NCBI GenBank assembly: GCA_036725605.1
Contig: DAIMDW010000020.1
Span: 52,802-116,801, forward strand
Length of the DNA stretch: 64,000 nt
Reading direction: 5' to 3'
Source of the DNA: CALBTQ01 sp036725605
GTDB taxonomy: Bacteria > Lernaellota > Lernaellaia > Lernaellales > Lernaellaceae
In this document: positions 42,817 through 53,300 of the stretch, piece by piece
Layout of the letters: every line of letters begins with the position of its first letter
Position numbering within the stretch: position 1 is the first letter of the stretch
Notes under the pieces: generated by a model
Told to the model about the DNA's origin: nothing
Seen by the model: only the letters and a program-made list of their open reading frames with translations
The model's database searches: none
Position numbers and translations under genes: made by a program

Positions 42817-45090
42817 ATGGGCGAAATTGCAGCGGCGTATTGCCGGGGATGGATTCCCACCCTTCCGGTGACGATTGTTCTGGCGATCTTGGTAGTACTG
42901 GCGGCGATTTGGGTCCGGCGCCGGCCTCCCGCAAAGTTGACGTTCCTTCGACTGAGTTCCGCGATCGGTCTGGTCGTGGCGTTGGGCCTGGCGTTGTTTT
43001 TCGCCTGGCGGCGCATGTCGTTGCTCGACGACGCCTTCATTTCCTTCCGTTACGCGCGAAACCTGGTGGACGGCCACGGCCTGGTGTTCAACGTCGGCGA
43101 GCGCGTCGAGGGTTACACCAATTTTCTCTGGACGATCCTCCTGGCCGGACTGGCCTGGCTGACCGGCGTGGAGATTCCCTACCTGGCGCTGGGCGGGTGT
43201 CTGGTGTGTCTGGTCGGCAACCTGACGACCGTCTGGCTGATCGGCCGCCGGCTCAGCGCGCCCGAACCGAACAAGATTCATGTGCCGCTGGCCGCGCTGT
43301 GGCTGGCCGTGCAATACAGCTTCACCGGTTACGGCACGACCGGCATGGAGACGATGCTCGCCTCGTGGCTGGTCAACCTCGGCGTGCTGGCGTTGCTGGC
43401 GCGACCGCGTCCGGCGGCGGCTTTCGCGAGCGGATGTTTTCTGATCCTCGCCGCTTTCGCCCGGCCCGACCATGGCTTGTATTATGCGCTGATGGGCGCG
43501 GTGTTGGCCCTCGATCATCTGCGGCGGCTGCGCGAGCCGGGAGCCTGGCGGGCGGCGATCAAGGAATGCGCGTTGTTCGCCGCGCCCTTCACCGCCTACC
43601 TGGGTTTCCTGTGGTGGAAATGGTTTTACTACGGCGATCTTCTGCCCAATACGTTTTATGTCAATTCGGCCGCTTCGTCGTATTGGCCGCAGGGCGCGCG
43701 TTACGGACTGGCGACGCTGCTCGGCGCGCACCTGGTGTGGCTGTTGCCGTTGTTCATGATCTGGCTGGTTTCCGGCCGCGACGCCCACGGTCGAATTTTC
43801 AAACCCTTCGCCGGCTTGGCCGTGACGGTTTATTCGCTGTACGTGGTCAAGATCGGCGGCGACAAAATGATGGGCCGCTTTTTCATCACCCTGCTGCCGT
43901 TGATCGCCCTGGGCGTCGAGCAACTGGCGCATCGATGGGCGCGGCGCACCGAGCGCCGGCCGGCCTGGGCGGGGGTGCTGGCAACGGTGGTGCTGGTCAT
44001 CGCCATGCACGGCGTGCCGCTGATACCGGCGTGCCGGGGGCGGTGGGGATTCGCCGACTCACCGACCTTGTACCGGGTTCACTCGCTCAAGCCGTTGAAA
44101 ATCGTCTGCGGCAATTCGAACCTTGATCGCACGCGCCTGGGGCGGATGCTGAAAAGCAATTTGGTCGACAAGGATTTGCACCCGACGATCTCCGCCAAAG
44201 GCATGGGTATCGTCGCGTATTACTCGCAATTGCCGTTGATCGACCGCCGCGGGCTGACCGATCGCGTCATCGCTCGTCAACCGTTGCAGCGGCGTGGTCA
44301 TCCGGGGCACGAGAAACTGGGCACGCAGGCGTATCTGGATGCGCGCGAGGTGCGCTTCGAGCAACGGCGACGGAATAAAAAATTCCCCTACACGGCCTTT
44401 TCCTTCGACAAACACCAACAGACGTTTCTGCGGATCTACCGGTACGACGCCGCCTTGCTGCAAGCCATCAAGGAGAAGAATCCGCAGTTTCGCTACGTCG
44501 ATTTTCGCGGCTATTTCGATAAAAACATCGAGACGATCCTCGCCGACCGCCCGTTAAACGTGGCGCGCAAACTGATGGAGTTCGATCATTACTACTTTGC
44601 GCTGCAACCCGATCGCAAGCGGCGCGCCCGGTTGGTCCGGCGCTTCATCCGCCTCTGGGATTTCGAAAACGAACGCTTCCCGCCGGGGTCGCGGGTCGAA
44701 GGCGATCTGGCGGGCGCGTTCCTTCGGCCGGCCGCCGACCGACAATATCAAATCGAAAACTACCAAGGCGAAACGCTGCTCGCCACGGGCGTCCGGGAGC
44801 GGGGCACGGTCTGGCTGCCGCCGTTCGTCGTTACCGGCGATATGATCGGGTTCTGCCTTGGCGGCGGCAATGACGGACGCTTGGTCGAAGTCCAATTGCA
44901 GGTGGACGGCCGAATCGTGCGGCGGCATCCCGGCAATGGGCGGGACAGCCTGAATTTCGTTGTCTGGAACGTGCAGCCGTGGCGCGGCCGTGAAGCGCGG
45001 TTAATTTTGTCGGACCGGTCAACCCAGGCGCGATTGTTGTTCGACATGTTTTTCGAAGCGAACACTCAATGGCCGCCGGCGGACGGTTGA
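42817..45090 (+). CDS. Large GT-C membrane glycosyltransferase (AftB-like)
   Basis: A 757-aa protein. About ten TM segments fill residues 15-390. The first external loop has DDAFISFRYARNLVDGHGLVFNVGERVEGYTNFLW, very similar to the catalytic loop of mycobacterial AftB and related GT-C enzymes, and LLPNTFYVNSAASSYW also matches. The Asp pair is the predicted catalytic/metal site. The C-terminal ~330 residues are soluble and probably extracytoplasmic, binding the acceptor. The donor is likely a polyprenyl-phosphate sugar. It stands alone, outside the main glycan cluster. Confidence 0.78.
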   Translation: MGEIAAAYCRGWIPTLPVTIVLAILVVLAAIWVRRRPPAKLTFLRLSSAIGLVVALGLALFFAWRRMSLLDDAFISFRYARNLVDGHGLVFNVGERVEGYTNFLWTILLAGLAWLTGVEIPYLALGGCLVCLVGNLTTVWLIGRRLSAPEPNKIHVPLAALWLAVQYSFTGYGTTGMETMLASWLVNLGVLALLARPRPAAAFASGCFLILAAFARPDHGLYYALMGAVLALDHLRRLREPGAWRAAIKECALFAAPFTAYLGFLWWKWFYYGDLLPNTFYVNSAASSYWPQGARYGLATLLGAHLVWLLPLFMIWLVSGRDAHGRIFKPFAGLAVTVYSLYVVKIGGDKMMGRFFITLLPLIALGVEQLAHRWARRTERRPAWAGVLATVVLVIAMHGVPLIPACRGRWGFADSPTLYRVHSLKPLKIVCGNSNLDRTRLGRMLKSNLVDKDLHPTISAKGMGIVAYYSQLPLIDRRGLTDRVIARQPLQRRGHPGHEKLGTQAYLDAREVRFEQRRRNKKFPYTAFSFDKHQQTFLRIYRYDAALLQAIKEKNPQFRYVDFRGYFDKNIETILADRPLNVARKLMEFDHYYFALQPDRKRRARLVRRFIRLWDFENERFPPGSRVEGDLAGAFLRPAADRQYQIENYQGETLLATGVRERGTVWLPPFVVTGDMIGFCLGGGNDGRLVEVQLQVDGRIVRRHPGNGRDSLNFVVWNVQPWRGREARLILSDRSTQARLLFDMFFEANTQWPPADG

Positions 45091-45233
45091 TCGTCCGTCA
45101 CGCGCGCGGAGTTTTTGCGTAACTGATTGTTTCCTCCCTTGCCTTCCGCCGGATCGATGATCATTTTTTTTGACAAAGGTCGTAACCTTTCCGGTTGGTG
45201 CGTTGTCAGAACGATAACGAAAGGAACTTGATC

Positions 45234-45554
45234 ATGACCGGCAAGCGGTTGAACACATACATCGGCATTTTCCTGTACTCCGGCGTGGTGTTGTGCGCGC
45301 TGACCGGAGTGTGCTTCGCCGATGCGTCGCTGCTGCCGCCGGATATCGACGGTCTGTCCATCGCCGAAAACGGTGCGGTCGACGATTCGCTGGCCTTCAC
45401 CGCGTCCTTCGATTCGCCGTTCGCCGCGGCGGTTTCGTCGCTTCAGGCGGAATATCCGGACGATCCGCCGTCGAGTTTCCCGCGCACCCAACGGGTTTTT
45501 CTCCCCACCGCCGTTGAATTTTCCGCCAATCGGCCGCACGCACCGCCTCGCTGA
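45234..45554 (+). CDS. Small secreted hypothetical protein
   Basis: A 106-aa protein with one N-terminal hydrophobic segment (TYIGIFLYSGVVLCALTGVCFA) that looks like a signal peptide. The mature part is short, acidic and Pro/Ser-rich (SLLPPDIDGLSIAENGAVDDS). AAAGGAA precedes the ATG at 45234. No family recognised; it is upstream of and on the same strand as two Cys-rich proteins. Confidence 0.5.
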   Translation: MTGKRLNTYIGIFLYSGVVLCALTGVCFADASLLPPDIDGLSIAENGAVDDSLAFTASFDSPFAAAVSSLQAEYPDDPPSSFPRTQRVFLPTAVEFSANRPHAPPR

Positions 45555-45605
45555 CGTTCGCTCGTTTGAATCCCTTTCAACCGTACGAACGCCAGGAGGT
45601 GCATT

Positions 45606-45866
45606 ATGTCGTGTCCGTTTCTGCATACCGATCATGACGGCAGCATCTGCCGCCGCCCGGGAAATGAACTGAGCGCCCGCCGCCGCAAAAGCGTGCTCTG
45701 GGTTTGCGAAAAAGAGTGGAAACGCTACTGCCCGCTGTACTTCGAAAAGCGGCTGCTGGCCGAAAGGTCCGTCGTGCCTGAAGAAGACGACGCGTTCGAA
45801 AACTACCACATCGCGCACTACAATCGTCTCGGCGGACATCGAACCGTCGCCGCCGAGTTCGTCTGA
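45606..45866 (+). CDS. Small Cys-containing hypothetical protein
   Basis: An 86-aa protein with four Cys (residues 3, 15, 34 and 42) in CPFLHTDHDGSICRR and WVCEKEWKRYCPLYF. The spacing suggests a metal- or Fe-S-binding site, as in small zinc-finger proteins. A near-perfect AGGAGG lies 6 bases upstream of the ATG. The gene is preceded by the secreted protein gene and followed by a zinc-ribbon gene. Confidence 0.6.
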   Translation: MSCPFLHTDHDGSICRRPGNELSARRRKSVLWVCEKEWKRYCPLYFEKRLLAERSVVPEEDDAFENYHIAHYNRLGGHRTVAAEFV

Positions 45867-45872
45867 TTTTTT

Positions 45873-45907
45873 CGTTGCCGGGGGGCGCGTTCCGCTCCCC
45901 GGCGACG
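45873..45907 (+). other. Hairpin in the leader of the zinc-ribbon gene
   Basis: CGTTGCCGGGG pairs with CCCCGGCGACG (11 bp including one G:T) around a 13-base loop. It ends about 5 bases before the GGAGG site of the gene at 45924. There is no T-run on the downstream side, so translational control is more likely than termination. Confidence 0.35.
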
Positions 45908-45923
45908 GCTGGAGGAAACGCTC

Positions 45924-46403
45924 ATGCCGCCCAGTTTCGATTTGAACACCTATCAGATCGCCGGCCTGGAGGTGCAAAGCTACTTCGACGAGCGCACGAC
46001 CTGGGAGCTGTACAACTTCGCCCGCGACCACAAACTGCTGGGTCGCAACGCGCCGCCGCGCAAGGGCTTTTTGGGCATGGTCAACCGCTTGATCTGGGAG
46101 AAGCGTTTCACCATGAACGATCGCCGCTACGTGGTCATCGGCGGAGGCGGGCGCATCGCCTTTTTCGAAGATGTGCTGACCGAAAAGGAAGAGGAAAACG
46201 GCGTGCATTACGGCGCCTGCGCCATCTGCGAAACGACGTGCCCGGCCAGCGAACTCATTGCCTCGTCCAAGGGCCTGCTGTGCGCGCCGTGCTACGAGGT
46301 GTGGTTCCCGCGCTGCGAGAAATGCGGCGAGCGCATGCAAGTTCCCGACGACGCCGACCCGGACGACCTCGATTCGTTGTGCGACCAATGCCGTCCGGAA
46401 TGA
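45924..46403 (+). CDS. LIM-like zinc-ribbon protein
   Basis: A 159-aa protein. The N-terminal ~90 residues have no recognised family (SFDLNTYQIAGLEVQSYFD). The C-terminal part has paired Cys knuckles: CAICETTCPAS, GLLCAPCYEVWFPRC, CEKCGERM and CDQC, arranged like a LIM double zinc finger. A protein- or nucleic-acid-binding role is likely. GGAGG precedes the ATG. This is the last GC-rich gene before the AT-rich insert. Confidence 0.65.
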   Translation: MPPSFDLNTYQIAGLEVQSYFDERTTWELYNFARDHKLLGRNAPPRKGFLGMVNRLIWEKRFTMNDRRYVVIGGGGRIAFFEDVLTEKEEENGVHYGACAICETTCPASELIASSKGLLCAPCYEVWFPRCEKCGERMQVPDDADPDDLDSLCDQCRPE

Positions 46404-46424
46404 TGGCTAAGAAATAAAATTAAT

Positions 46425-47306
46425 CTAAATGTCCATTTCTAGTGTATCTCCTACTTTCGGTCTTGCCCGATTTAATCGTCTCTTAAAATCATCCCATGTG
46501 GTACATGATTTCATTAAAAAGATAACATTTGTAATAAGTTCTTTTAATTCTGGGACTCCGTAATCCTCTGTAAAGTATTGATGATGTTTTCGTGATCTGT
46601 TACCGGATTCGTTTCTAGGGTTTAATTCTCGAAGCCGTTTTAAAATTCCAGGCTTAAGTCTTTTGTAAATAATATCATTAGTCCAGTGTCCAATGTAACT
46701 TGGTCGATTTTTTGTTGTTGGTGGATATGAAATTCCATGAAGTCTGAATAATTCCTTATAATATTCTTCAGGAAACATTTTTGTCCATTTTGACCACTCA
46801 TCCTTCAAATATTTATCTAAAATAGCTTGTAACGCTAATCGATCACGAACCTCTTGATAACCAGTTACTTCATCGACAAGTGCAACAATGCCTACACGTG
46901 CAAATCCCCTCATTAATATTTCACATTGTTCAGCGATGTGTTTTTGTTGATAGTGTAAAGCGTTGTTGTCTCGTGCAAGAAGTACCGCTTCGCAAATTTC
47001 AGCTAAAATTGTAGCCTCGTAACCATAAGCAGCTGCACCATTTGGTGCTTTAAAATTTATTGGTTCAACTATCATATCTGACAGTTCTTTTGAAACATAA
47101 GGTCGGATTGCATTGGTGCCTATAAACTTTGAGAGCCGATCTCCAGCACCTTTTGCGCTTGCCGTTCCTTGCTTCATGTTCAAAGCCGTCATCATCCCAC
47201 GCTGAACAAGAACACGTTTCCCATTTTCAAGCACATAACAAGGAATCTTTGAGCCTCCAATAATTAATTCTCCACTGTGTGTTGCTTTCGGGGTCTTCTC
47301 ACTCAT
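46425..47306 (-). CDS. P63C domain protein
   Basis: A 293-aa protein. The N-terminus (ELIIGGSKIPCYVLENGKRVLVQRGM) matches a KilA-N/Bro-like entry. Residues from about 170 to 270 (AILDKYLKDEWSKWTKMFPEEYYKELFRLHG, then RPSYIGHWTNDIIYKRLKPGIL) match the P63C domain, which is common on phages and plasmids and has no known activity. The gene is much AT-richer than its surroundings and faces away from the lipoprotein at 48092. GGAG lies before the ATG. It was probably brought in with the zinc-ribbon gene next to it. Confidence 0.75.
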   Translation of the reverse strand: MSEKTPKATHSGELIIGGSKIPCYVLENGKRVLVQRGMMTALNMKQGTASAKGAGDRLSKFIGTNAIRPYVSKELSDMIVEPINFKAPNGAAAYGYEATILAEICEAVLLARDNNALHYQQKHIAEQCEILMRGFARVGIVALVDEVTGYQEVRDRLALQAILDKYLKDEWSKWTKMFPEEYYKELFRLHGISYPPTTKNRPSYIGHWTNDIIYKRLKPGILKRLRELNPRNESGNRSRKHHQYFTEDYGVPELKELITNVIFLMKSCTTWDDFKRRLNRARPKVGDTLEMDI

Positions 47307-47337
47307 GGTTTAACTCCACTTATTATACTGAAAATTA

Positions 47338-47763
47338 CTAATTTCTATCATAAGTATCCAATCGATCCATAAGACCTAGTATCAAACCTCGTTGTTGTGG
47401 TTGACGTATTGCCGAAAGAATCTGTTGTGTTATTCGACATGCCGTGTTTTTATTTACATCAACCAGATAAGAAAGCTGGCGAGTTGTGATTTTTAATCTG
47501 GCATTCAGAATCAATATGATTGCATAGAACCATTTTTGCATTGGAAGGTGGGTTTGATGAAAAATCGTATTCACTGTAACCGAATAGCTTGTATTACAAT
47601 TGTTACAATGATGACGGTGTTGAGTTGACATTGGTGTTGAATTGTACGATTGGCAATAAGGACACTTTGGTTTTTTATTCCAAAGCACTTCTTCAAGAAC
47701 AGCAATACAGTCATTTTTGGTAGGAAATTTCAAATAAATTTGTGAAATGTCTAGTTGCTTCAT
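47338..47763 (-). CDS. Transposase-derived zinc-ribbon/HTH protein
   Basis: A 141-aa protein. Residues about 29-60 form a zinc ribbon (KCPYCQSYNS, HRHHCNNCNTSYSVT) as in the N-terminus of IS1595/ISXO2-type transposases. A helix-turn-helix (TTRQLSYLVDVNKNTACRITQQIL) follows. No DDE catalytic domain is attached and the frame ends there, so it is either a truncated transposase or a domesticated DNA-binding protein. It lies 31 bases upstream of the P63C gene on the same strand and is likely cotranscribed. Confidence 0.65.
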   Translation of the reverse strand: MKQLDISQIYLKFPTKNDCIAVLEEVLWNKKPKCPYCQSYNSTPMSTQHRHHCNNCNTSYSVTVNTIFHQTHLPMQKWFYAIILILNARLKITTRQLSYLVDVNKNTACRITQQILSAIRQPQQRGLILGLMDRLDTYDRN

Positions 47764-48091
47764 AAAAGTCTCCTACCATATTATGGGACAGCATAGCACA
47801 TGTTTGGCTATTGGTCAAGAGATTTCCTCTACCACAAAATGGGACGCATAGATTTTTTATTATGGAACAGATTATATAAATCGCTGAATGATCAGCGCCA
47901 CTGTCGAATATTGCGCACTCGTCCATGGGACGACGAGCGGTCGATTCGATCTCGATGCTAAAAATCATCTGTAAAAACATGTAGATATAAAAAGCACCTT
48001 TCTTTGGTTGTTTTGGCGCGACCCTTGCTTGATTATTTTATTCGGAGAAGGAGTACAATCGACCTTTGTCAAAGCGCGAAAGGAATCGGAG
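47764..48091. promoter_or_regulatory. AT-rich intergenic region with a 22-23 base direct repeat
   Basis: No gene is seen. Two copies of CTACCAN6ATGGGAC followed by GCATA lie at 47773-47795 and 47829-47850, just upstream of the zinc-ribbon gene. They could be binding sites for that gene's own HTH product, or relic element ends. The region from about 47990 to 48091 probably holds the promoter and ribosome site of the lipoprotein at 48092. Confidence 0.45.
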
Positions 48092-50260
48092 ATGAAGTAC
48101 TTTCGGCTTACGATGTTGCTGCTCTGGGTTTTGCTGACGATCTCCTGCCTCGAATCCGGCCCGGATGCGCAATTATCCCAATCGCTGTCGGACTCGCACT
48201 CTTCCGCCATCGAAGCGGTCGCGGTCGTCAATGACTATTCAGTCGAGTCGATTCTCGGCGGCGCTCCCGGCCACAACGGCACGGCCGTCGCGCGTGATGC
48301 GGACGGTTATCGGCTTGTCGCCGCCGTCGATGCGCGCACGCTGACGCTCTATCGCCAAACCGCCGGCGGCATCGTCGAGGAACCGTTGGCCGACAACGCC
48401 TCGACGCCGCGCTTGGTCGTCGACGACGCCGGGCGCGAGCACGTCGCCTACCACGACTTGAAAGAGCAAACACTGGTTTACGGCTACGACGACGGCGGCT
48501 GGCAGTGGACGACCGTCGATGACGAGTTGGACGAAGGCGGCTCCCTCGACCTGACGGTGGACGCCGACGGTCACGCGCACCTGAGCTACTATAAGGGCGC
48601 GGCGAACAACGGCATGATGTGCTACGCGACCAACGCCACCGGCGCCTGGATCGCCGAGACGATCGCCGACGACATCGATTTTTCCGACGGCCAAACCAGC
48701 GTGGCGCTCGATGCCTCCGGCGGAGTGCGTCTGAGTTATCTGCAAGATGAGCAAATCCATTATGCGAGCCAAACCGCCGACGGCTGGTCCTCCGAGGTCG
48801 TCGCCGATGCCGACAACAGCGGCGGACGCAACGCCCTGGCGATCGACGCCGACGGCCACGCGCACATCGCCTTCAGCAAGGCCTATTGCTACTGGACCAA
48901 CGATTACTTCTGGCAATGTATGATCAACGAGGTCGATTACGCCACCAACGCTTCAGGCTCGTGGCTGGTCGAAACGGTGGAGGAATCGTCCGACGGGGAA
49001 TACTCCGGCTGTGACGTCGATCTTGCGTTGGATGCCGCCGGCGCGCCGCACATCGTGTTCGCGCAGTCGTACCCGCGTCTGCTTTTCTACGCCGTGCCCG
49101 ATGGCGAGGGCTGGATGATCGAAACGGTGGAGGAAGCGACCACCTCCTACAAGGTTCATCCCGCATTGCTGGTGAACGACACAGGCGAGGCGCTCGTCTC
49201 CTATTATCGTGAGGTGACCGGCGAACTGGCGCTGGCCGAGCGCGACGGCGGCGCCTGGACGCCCGTGACGCTCGCCGGTGACGGTTTGATCGGCAATGCC
49301 AGCCTCGTCCAAGGGCCGGACGGTTCGTTGCACGTCGTTGCCACCAAATCCAATCGGTTGCATTACCTGGTGAACGGCGGCAAAGGGTGGAAGGTGGAAC
49401 AAATCCCCTTGGATGGGCATTTTTCGTCCACGCCCGCCCTGGCGGTCGATGCGAACGGACATGCGCATCTGGTGGCCTTCGATGGAAAAATGGGGGAGTT
49501 GCTTTACATTACGAATAAAACCGGACAGTGGCGTGCCGAATCGGTAGTGGCGGATTGCAGCTACGCCGACGTGGTGATCGACAACCTCGGTCGCGTGCTG
49601 ATCGCCTACATCGACGACGACCGGGAAAAGCTGATGCTTGCCCGTTGGTTCGAAGGCTCGTGGTTGGCCAGGCCGTTCGACGGCGCTACCTGGGGAAACG
49701 TTCGCCTGGAATTCGATGCCGAAGGTCATCTTCACCTACTGTATTCTTACGGCCTGTCGACCGTTTATCTGACCGACAAAACCGGCGCGTGGGAGCGACG
49801 GTATTATTATGGCGATGACAAGCTGACCATCTGGTCGATCAGTCCCGGCGACCTGGCGGTGGACGGCGAGGGATACGCCCACTTGAGCGTGCAAGGCTCC
49901 GGCGGCAACCAATACGGGCAGGTGCACAGCCAGATGGGCTATCGCACCACGCGCCCCGGCATCGACTCGCTGGACCTGGGCTTTTGTGAAGGGTACGGCG
50001 CCACCGCCGCCATGATCGCCCTCGACGCGCGGAATCGTCCGCACATCGTGTACAGCGGCATCAGTTCCCACTCGCTTATCTACGTCTATTGGACGGGCAG
50101 CGAATTCGCTTCCTCCTCGTTGGAAGACACCGGCGAAGCCTTTTACCCGCAAGGCCTCGTGCAAACTTCCGACGGCGCGCTGCACTTGCTTTACTTAAAA
50201 GAACGAACGCTCTACCACGCGTCGTTCTCGCCGGCGACGGGGAGCATCCCCGAACGCTGA
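48092..50260 (+). CDS. Large propeller-repeat lipoprotein
   Basis: A 722-aa protein with signal peptide LLLWVLLTIS^CLES. The mature part has more than ten ~50-residue repeats marked by LxxDxDGHAHL/ALDADGHAHI and GxWxxETV. Examples are TVDADGHAHLSYY, ALDASGGVRLSYL, AIDADGHAHIAFS, ALDAAGAPHIVFA, AVDANGHAHLVAF and AVDGEGYAHLSVQ. The pattern is that of Asp-box or sialidase-like propellers with bound Ca2+. It has no poly-Asp tether. Probably on the cell surface; ligand unknown. GGAG precedes the ATG. Confidence 0.68.
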   Translation: MKYFRLTMLLLWVLLTISCLESGPDAQLSQSLSDSHSSAIEAVAVVNDYSVESILGGAPGHNGTAVARDADGYRLVAAVDARTLTLYRQTAGGIVEEPLADNASTPRLVVDDAGREHVAYHDLKEQTLVYGYDDGGWQWTTVDDELDEGGSLDLTVDADGHAHLSYYKGAANNGMMCYATNATGAWIAETIADDIDFSDGQTSVALDASGGVRLSYLQDEQIHYASQTADGWSSEVVADADNSGGRNALAIDADGHAHIAFSKAYCYWTNDYFWQCMINEVDYATNASGSWLVETVEESSDGEYSGCDVDLALDAAGAPHIVFAQSYPRLLFYAVPDGEGWMIETVEEATTSYKVHPALLVNDTGEALVSYYREVTGELALAERDGGAWTPVTLAGDGLIGNASLVQGPDGSLHVVATKSNRLHYLVNGGKGWKVEQIPLDGHFSSTPALAVDANGHAHLVAFDGKMGELLYITNKTGQWRAESVVADCSYADVVIDNLGRVLIAYIDDDREKLMLARWFEGSWLARPFDGATWGNVRLEFDAEGHLHLLYSYGLSTVYLTDKTGAWERRYYYGDDKLTIWSISPGDLAVDGEGYAHLSVQGSGGNQYGQVHSQMGYRTTRPGIDSLDLGFCEGYGATAAMIALDARNRPHIVYSGISSHSLIYVYWTGSEFASSSLEDTGEAFYPQGLVQTSDGALHLLYLKERTLYHASFSPATGSIPER

Positions 50261-50384
50261 TCGTCACTGGAGAAACGATCCAATTCGCGGCACGAAACCT
50301 TCTGCGCCGGACCGCCGTCGTGTTTCTACCGCCGGACATCCGTGATATGTTTGCACATCGATGTAACCGACGGCGGATCACGTG

Positions 50385-53300
50385 ATGCCATCTCTTGCGC
50401 ATTTGACGGGCGATGAAAAGCGCGCCTCTTTTCGGAGGTGCGCGACGGTTCGGCTCGTCGGCTTTCTCCTGCTGTGGTCTTTTCTCGCCGGCTGCGGCGG
50501 GCCGAGCGTCGAATGGAACGGCGATCGCGTTACGGCCGTCGGCGAAGTGTACGGCGGGGATCATTGGCGGCTGGAACTCACCGGATTCCACGACAAGCTG
50601 CAGCCGGGCGAGGAACTCGACTGGCGCGTGAACTACCTGCTGGAGTTGGACGATCCGGCGGCGATGCGGGATAAAATCGAATCCGTCGTCGTGGCGCTGG
50701 CCGCACGCCGCGTGTGCGATGCGCAGGGGCGCTTTCGCGATCAGGACGGTTATTTTAGCAGCACTTACCTTACGCCGAGCGGGTTGCCGGTCGACGGTTT
50801 TCAATTGCACATCGCCAATAGCGCGATCGGCGGACCCTACCGCACGCCGCTGGATCATCTGGTGACGGTTTCCCGCGACGAGATGCGCACGACCTCCGAA
50901 GGTCTGGCGCTTTCCGTGCCGGTGCGCGTGCGCTTGCGCGACGATTTCCCGCCCGGGCTCTATCGCTTCGAGCTGGCCTTTTACGCCGCCGTCGACGGCC
51001 TGTGGTATCAACTGCCGGCGCTGCCCGCCGTCGAGAAAGGGGTGGAGTATTGCGACCGGAATTTTGAAGATGTTTTCTTTCAAAAGATATTGTTGCCGCC
51101 GGTGGGCGTCGGCTCGTTCGCGCAGCCGCGCATGATCTGGACGCTGTTTACCGATCTGAACTCCAACGGCATGTGCGGCGTCGTCGCCCGCGAGGATGCG
51201 CCGCACTTCGCCATGTCCAACCGCATCAAGCTGCAGGGCAAGTACATACTGCCGTGCACGCCCGATCGCGGCGTTTGCGAATATCGCCTCGAACCGAACC
51301 TGCCCACGGTGGATCGCAGAGCCCTGTTCATGACCAAGACCTACGACTACCAATTGCTGGAGTTGGATTGGTCGCGGGGGCGGCTTTCCGTTTCCGTCAC
51401 CCGGCCCGACGGGGCGGTCGACGACCTGGGCACGCATCGCTTTCGCATGAAAACGGTCTACGGTCCGCGCACCTTTTCCGGCGCGTTGAAGTACCGGTTC
51501 GACCAGTTCGGCAAGTACGAGATTCGCCTGACCGGCGAGGCGTTCGATTATTACGGCCGGCGCTACGAAGCCGGCGGCACGTACGAAGTCTGGGTGGCTT
51601 ACCCGCTCTCGTTCGCCACGGGCGTCAAACCGGGCAATCCCATGCGCGTGGGCGGATTCTACTCCCCCGCCGCCACGATCAATCCGCCGGTGCCCGCCGA
51701 GGTGACCGCCACGATCCGCTTTTTCCCCGGCACGCACCCGCAGGACGTGCTGGAAGAAGTGTACACCGGCCGGGCGCAACGTTTCGGTTATTATTTCCCG
51801 GATAAATCAAAGCCCATGCTCCGCTTTCCGGAGCAGGGCGAGTACCTGTTCGAATTTTTCGCCGTGTATCGCGATCCGCGCGGGCGCGTGTTCATGGGCA
51901 ACATGAAAAACGCCTCGGTGGTGCTGGCCGATCCGCCGTCGCTGATTGTCGAGGGGCTGACCAATCCGCTTCCCGAGCCGATACCGCAAATCGTGTATTC
52001 GCTCCAGGGCGGTTATCACAACAGTCTGCCGATTCAATTTCCGCCGCATTCGGGGGAGATGGTTTATTTCGACGGCAACAGCCGGCTCGACCAATTGTTC
52101 AATCCGGCGATGGGCGTCCGGGAATCGACCGGGGCGCTGCAAAGCATTCTGGCCCGCCATTTTCCGCCCGGCCTGATGCGCCTGAACAGCAAATCCGGGC
52201 TGGAATTCGCCTTTGGTCTATCCCCCGTGGCGTTTCCCGGCAGTCAGGAGAGCATTCGTCACTTTGCGCAGAATCGGGACGACGACACGTCGCTGTTGAT
52301 GAGCACGACGACCGAGGGCTTCTCGCCCTTTGAGTATCCGGAGTCGGTCGATCGTCGAGGTTATTATTACATCGCCACGTCGCGCCCGGGATTTCCCGTG
52401 TACTTCGTGGTGGCCGACAGCACGATCTACGAGAACTACTGGTATACCGGCCGCGGCAATTACGGGCAGACCGTGGGCGCGGGCAGTCGCGGCGATCAAC
52501 CGGGCGACGTGTACTGGTCGTTGGTCACCGCGTTGTTCGCCGATCATGAAGCCAAACAGGAATTTTACGGACAATACGCCAGCGGCGGCGTCGGCCGGCC
52601 GGTCGGCCTGGATCCCTTGTTTTACGGTCCGCCGTTTGCGCAGCCGGTGACCACGATCAACGGCGTCGACTTGTATCTGTACGGCGGCGTGGGCCCGTCG
52701 CCCGGCACGATTTACGAGACCGGCGCGGTCAAGGGCGTGGGTTCCATCGCCGTGCCCATGGCCCCGCACGAAGCGGAAATCAACGTGCTCAAGCCCGACG
52801 GCACGGTGCACGCCTGTCGCGGCCGGACCGACTTCATCGGCAATTTCGTCTGCCCGAGCGGACCGTTGATCTTCGACCATCCCGGCGTGTATCGCGTCTT
52901 CACGAAGTTCTGGGAGCAAGACAAGGCCGGAACCTGCGTCGGCGCGAAGGACGGATGGTACATGGTTTACGGCGTGGAAAAAGACAGCCCCTACCGCGTG
53001 CGGTTCGATCCTTCGCTGCAGGGGCGGCGCGTGGCCTACGACGAACCGTTGGTCATCGCGGGCAAGGTCGAACCGCCGCTGCATGACGCGCGGGCGTATT
53101 ACTCCATCGTTACGCCGGGCATCCTGATGGACGAAGGTGAGCTACCGGTGGCGCAAAATGCGTTTGGTCTGACCTTCACGCCCAGTCAGTTCGGCGCGCA
53201 GTTCCCGAACCTGTTCGAGCACCCGGGGTTGTTCAACGACAAGCCGCCCCTGGTGCGCCGCGAGGATTGGCGGGCGTTTTTCGGCAACCTGCTGACCGGT

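Noticed and set aside
48228..48473. Arg-rich minus-strand frame inside the propeller lipoprotein
   Set aside because: Shadow of the plus-strand repeats, no start signal.
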